DNA from: Thiosulfativibrio sp964387695
GTDB taxonomy: Bacteria; Pseudomonadota; Gammaproteobacteria; Thiomicrospirales; Thiomicrospiraceae
Assembly: GCA_964387695.1 (NCBI GenBank)
Contig: CAYLXI010000081.1
Coordinates: forward strand, 1 to 7,970
Direction of reading: 5' to 3'
Length of the DNA: 7,970 nt
A program made the position numbers and the translations under genes. This document shows, piece by piece, positions 6,698 through 7,970 of the stretch (within the stretch, counting starts at the first letter, position 1; each line of letters starts with the position of its first letter). Below the pieces are notes generated by a model. That model ran no database searches and was not told the DNA's origin. It saw nothing but the letters and a program-made list of their open reading frames with translations.

Positions 6698-6729
6698 ACT
6701 GGAATAAACAAGGATTTAGGTAATAAAAT

Positions 6730-7647
6730 CTACAACAAAATTTTACTACTGCCGTACTGAATAGGAGCATTTTCTGCATAAGTTACCATTTCATATGCAT
6801 CCTTATCCAAAATCAATGTTCTTAATAATTGGTTATTCAAGGAGTGTCCAGATTTATGAGCAATAAAGTCACCTACAATAGGATGCCCTGCCATAAATAA
6901 GTCACCAACGGCATCTAATATCTTGTGCCTGACAAATTCATCTTTATCACGCAATCCATCTTCATTCATCACACCATGTTCATCTAAACCTATCGCATTA
7001 TGCAAACCCGCTCCTAATCCTAAGTTTTTTGAGCGTAACATTTCCATATCTTTCATAAAGCCAAAAGTACGGGCACGACTTACCTCTTTAAAGTAAGAAG
7101 TTGAAGAAAAATCTAAGGTCATTTCTTCTGCCGTTTGACTAAATGCAGGGTGATCAAAATCAATGGAAAAATGTAAACGATAGCCATCGTAAGGCTTAAA
7201 AGAGGCAAAACCTCCTTTATCATTTTTTACTTCAATCTCTTTTAAAATTCTAATAAATTTCTTAGGAGCTTCTTGAATTTTAATGCCAGCAGACTGTAGT
7301 AAAAAAACAAAGTGCGAGGAGCTACCATCCATAATAGGCACTTCATCAGAAGTTATATCAATATAAATATTGTCAATTCCTACCCCTGCAAGGGCTGACA
7401 TCAAATGTTCTATCGTCGCAATTTTTGTACAGGAGTTTTCTGTTTGCACGACAATGGTTGTACACAACATAGTTTCACCGACCAAATCCGGAGAAACTTT
7501 AAACTCCACTACAGGATCTAAGTCAACTCGACGAAAAATCACGCCCGTATCAATGGGTGCAGGACGAAGAGTCATTAAAGCTTCATGACCCGTATGCAAG
7601 CCAACACCTTTTGCCCTAATAATATTTGCAAGAGTTCTTTGATTCAC
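6730..7647 (-). CDS. lpxC: UDP-3-O-acyl-N-acetylglucosamine deacetylase
   Basis: LpxC removes the acetyl group from UDP-3-O-acyl-GlcNAc, the committed step of lipid A synthesis, in the cytosol. At 305 residues it equals the E. coli enzyme in length. Zinc ligands and catalytic residues are all present: E80-H81 in ATIEHLMSALAG, H241 and D245 in RHKILDAVGD, and H268 in KSGHSLNN. The N-terminal QRTLANIIRAKGVGLHTG and the segment IMDGSSSHF (106-113) are typical. The start is GTG (7645-7647): no in-frame ATG lies nearby upstream, the N-terminus matches family length, and TGGA about 8 bases upstream serves as a weak Shine-Dalgarno. ftsZ normally precedes lpxC and probably lies beyond the right edge. 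Two repeat copies stand in between, so lpxC may have its own promoter, but none was found. The C-terminus ends SSKILL, and the stop is TAG. Confidence 0.97.
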   Translation of the reverse strand: MNQRTLANIIRAKGVGLHTGHEALMTLRPAPIDTGVIFRRVDLDPVVEFKVSPDLVGETMLCTTIVVQTENSCTKIATIEHLMSALAGVGIDNIYIDITSDEVPIMDGSSSHFVFLLQSAGIKIQEAPKKFIRILKEIEVKNDKGGFASFKPYDGYRLHFSIDFDHPAFSQTAEEMTLDFSSTSYFKEVSRARTFGFMKDMEMLRSKNLGLGAGLHNAIGLDEHGVMNEDGLRDKDEFVRHKILDAVGDLFMAGHPIVGDFIAHKSGHSLNNQLLRTLILDKDAYEMVTYAENAPIQYGSSKILL

Positions 7648-7676
7648 TGAAATAATCCAAAAAAGTTTACCAGAAC

Positions 7677-7847
7677 CCCTGCTTAGAAACTGGACATAGA
7701 GTGCTAGAGCTTATTCGCTAGGCGTTTGCAAAAAACAATTGCTTCACTAGGCGTTAGCCGTAGGTTAAGCGGGTATATTTTTTGTGAATGCTTTGTGAAT
7801 GCATAGCGGTAAAGGCCTGGTACTATATACTTGTTTTCTAAGCAGGG
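7677..7847 (+). repeat. Interspersed palindromic element, full copy B (171 bp)
   Basis: The ends CCCTGCTTAGAAA and TTTCTAAGCAGGG (one extra T in the right arm) form 13 perfect pairs. Pairing then runs inward with bulges through GCTAG/CTGG, CGCTA/TAGCG and GCAAA/TTTGT. The loop carries a second hairpin at 7741-7770. An 11-bp unit TTTGTGAATGC is duplicated in tandem at 7781-7802, which copy A lacks. The element starts 29 bp upstream of the lpxC GTG, within its leader. There is no coding frame. Confidence 0.8.
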
Positions 7848-7922
7848 AACTTGGAGTTTAATTTAAACGAGACATTTTACCATACTTTATGAAATACTCC
7901 GATTGAAATTGTTAGCCCAAAT
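7848..7922. other. Spacer between repeat copies B and C
   Basis: Together with copies B and C this makes up 7648-7970, a gene-free stretch of 323 bp upstream of lpxC. The 75 bp hold no coding frame. TAAAAT on the minus strand near 7872-7877 could be a -10 element for lpxC, but no good -35 is paired with it. Confidence 0.4.
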
Positions 7923-7970
7923 CCCTACTTAGAAATTGGATATAGAGTGCTAGAGCTTGTTCGCTAGGCG
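7923..7970 (+). repeat. Interspersed palindromic element, copy C, cut by the window edge
   Basis: The first 48 bases match copy B closely: CCCTACTTAGAAATTGG, then ATAGAGTGCTAGAGCTTGTT and CGCTAGGCG, with only four differences from B. The window ends in the left arm. Orientation is the same as in A and B, and the gap to B is 75 bp. Confidence 0.75.

Noticed and set aside
6524..7970. Repeats as a CRISPR array
   Set aside because: Units are about 170 bp and irregularly spaced, no short repeat-spacer periodicity exists, and no cas gene is visible.

Overview
The window looks like chromosomal backbone of an AT-rich, lipopolysaccharide-making gammaproteobacterium. The evidence is LpxC (lipid A synthesis), a SecA that lines up with the Escherichia coli protein from residue 1, an ArgJ-type arginine pathway, and a DciA/DUF721 gene, which is typical of gammaproteobacteria without the enterobacterial DnaC loader. 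The gene neighbourhood (lpxC, DUF721, secA, argJ, a Nudix-ThiE fusion, coaE) is the flank of the division and cell-wall cluster known from Pseudomonas and relatives. Genus cannot be decided from the sequence.

Layout, left to right. 1-177 is AT-rich non-coding leader. coaE (+, 178-780) meets the Nudix-ThiE gene (-, 749-1693) tail to tail with a 32-bp overlap. argJ (-, 1709-2914) lies 15 bp upstream of the Nudix gene and is probably co-transcribed with it. 2915-3209 is a 295-bp spacer with an argJ leader hairpin, degenerate pieces of a repeat family, a candidate argJ promoter and a stem-loop near the secA stop. secA (-, about 3210-5939) and dciA (+, 6083-6511) diverge from a short region holding an 8-bp inverted repeat. 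dciA and lpxC (-, 6730-7647) converge on a 218-bp spacer filled mostly by repeat copy A. Copies B and C fill most of 7648-7970, upstream of lpxC.

The genes are housekeeping: coenzyme A synthesis (CoaE), nucleotide-pool clean-up (Nudix), arginine synthesis (ArgJ), protein export (SecA), helicase loading (DciA) and lipid A commitment (LpxC). The unexplained structure is the spacer DNA. A family of roughly 170-bp interspersed elements, with ends like CCCTGCTTA...TAAGCAGGG, occurs as two full copies, one copy cut by the window edge, one diverged copy and one left-end fragment, all in the same orientation. Each full copy can fold over nearly its whole length. Many pairs that are not Watson-Crick are G-U in the + strand sense, suggesting a structured RNA or a small non-autonomous mobile element. 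This family is the best candidate for something undescribed here.
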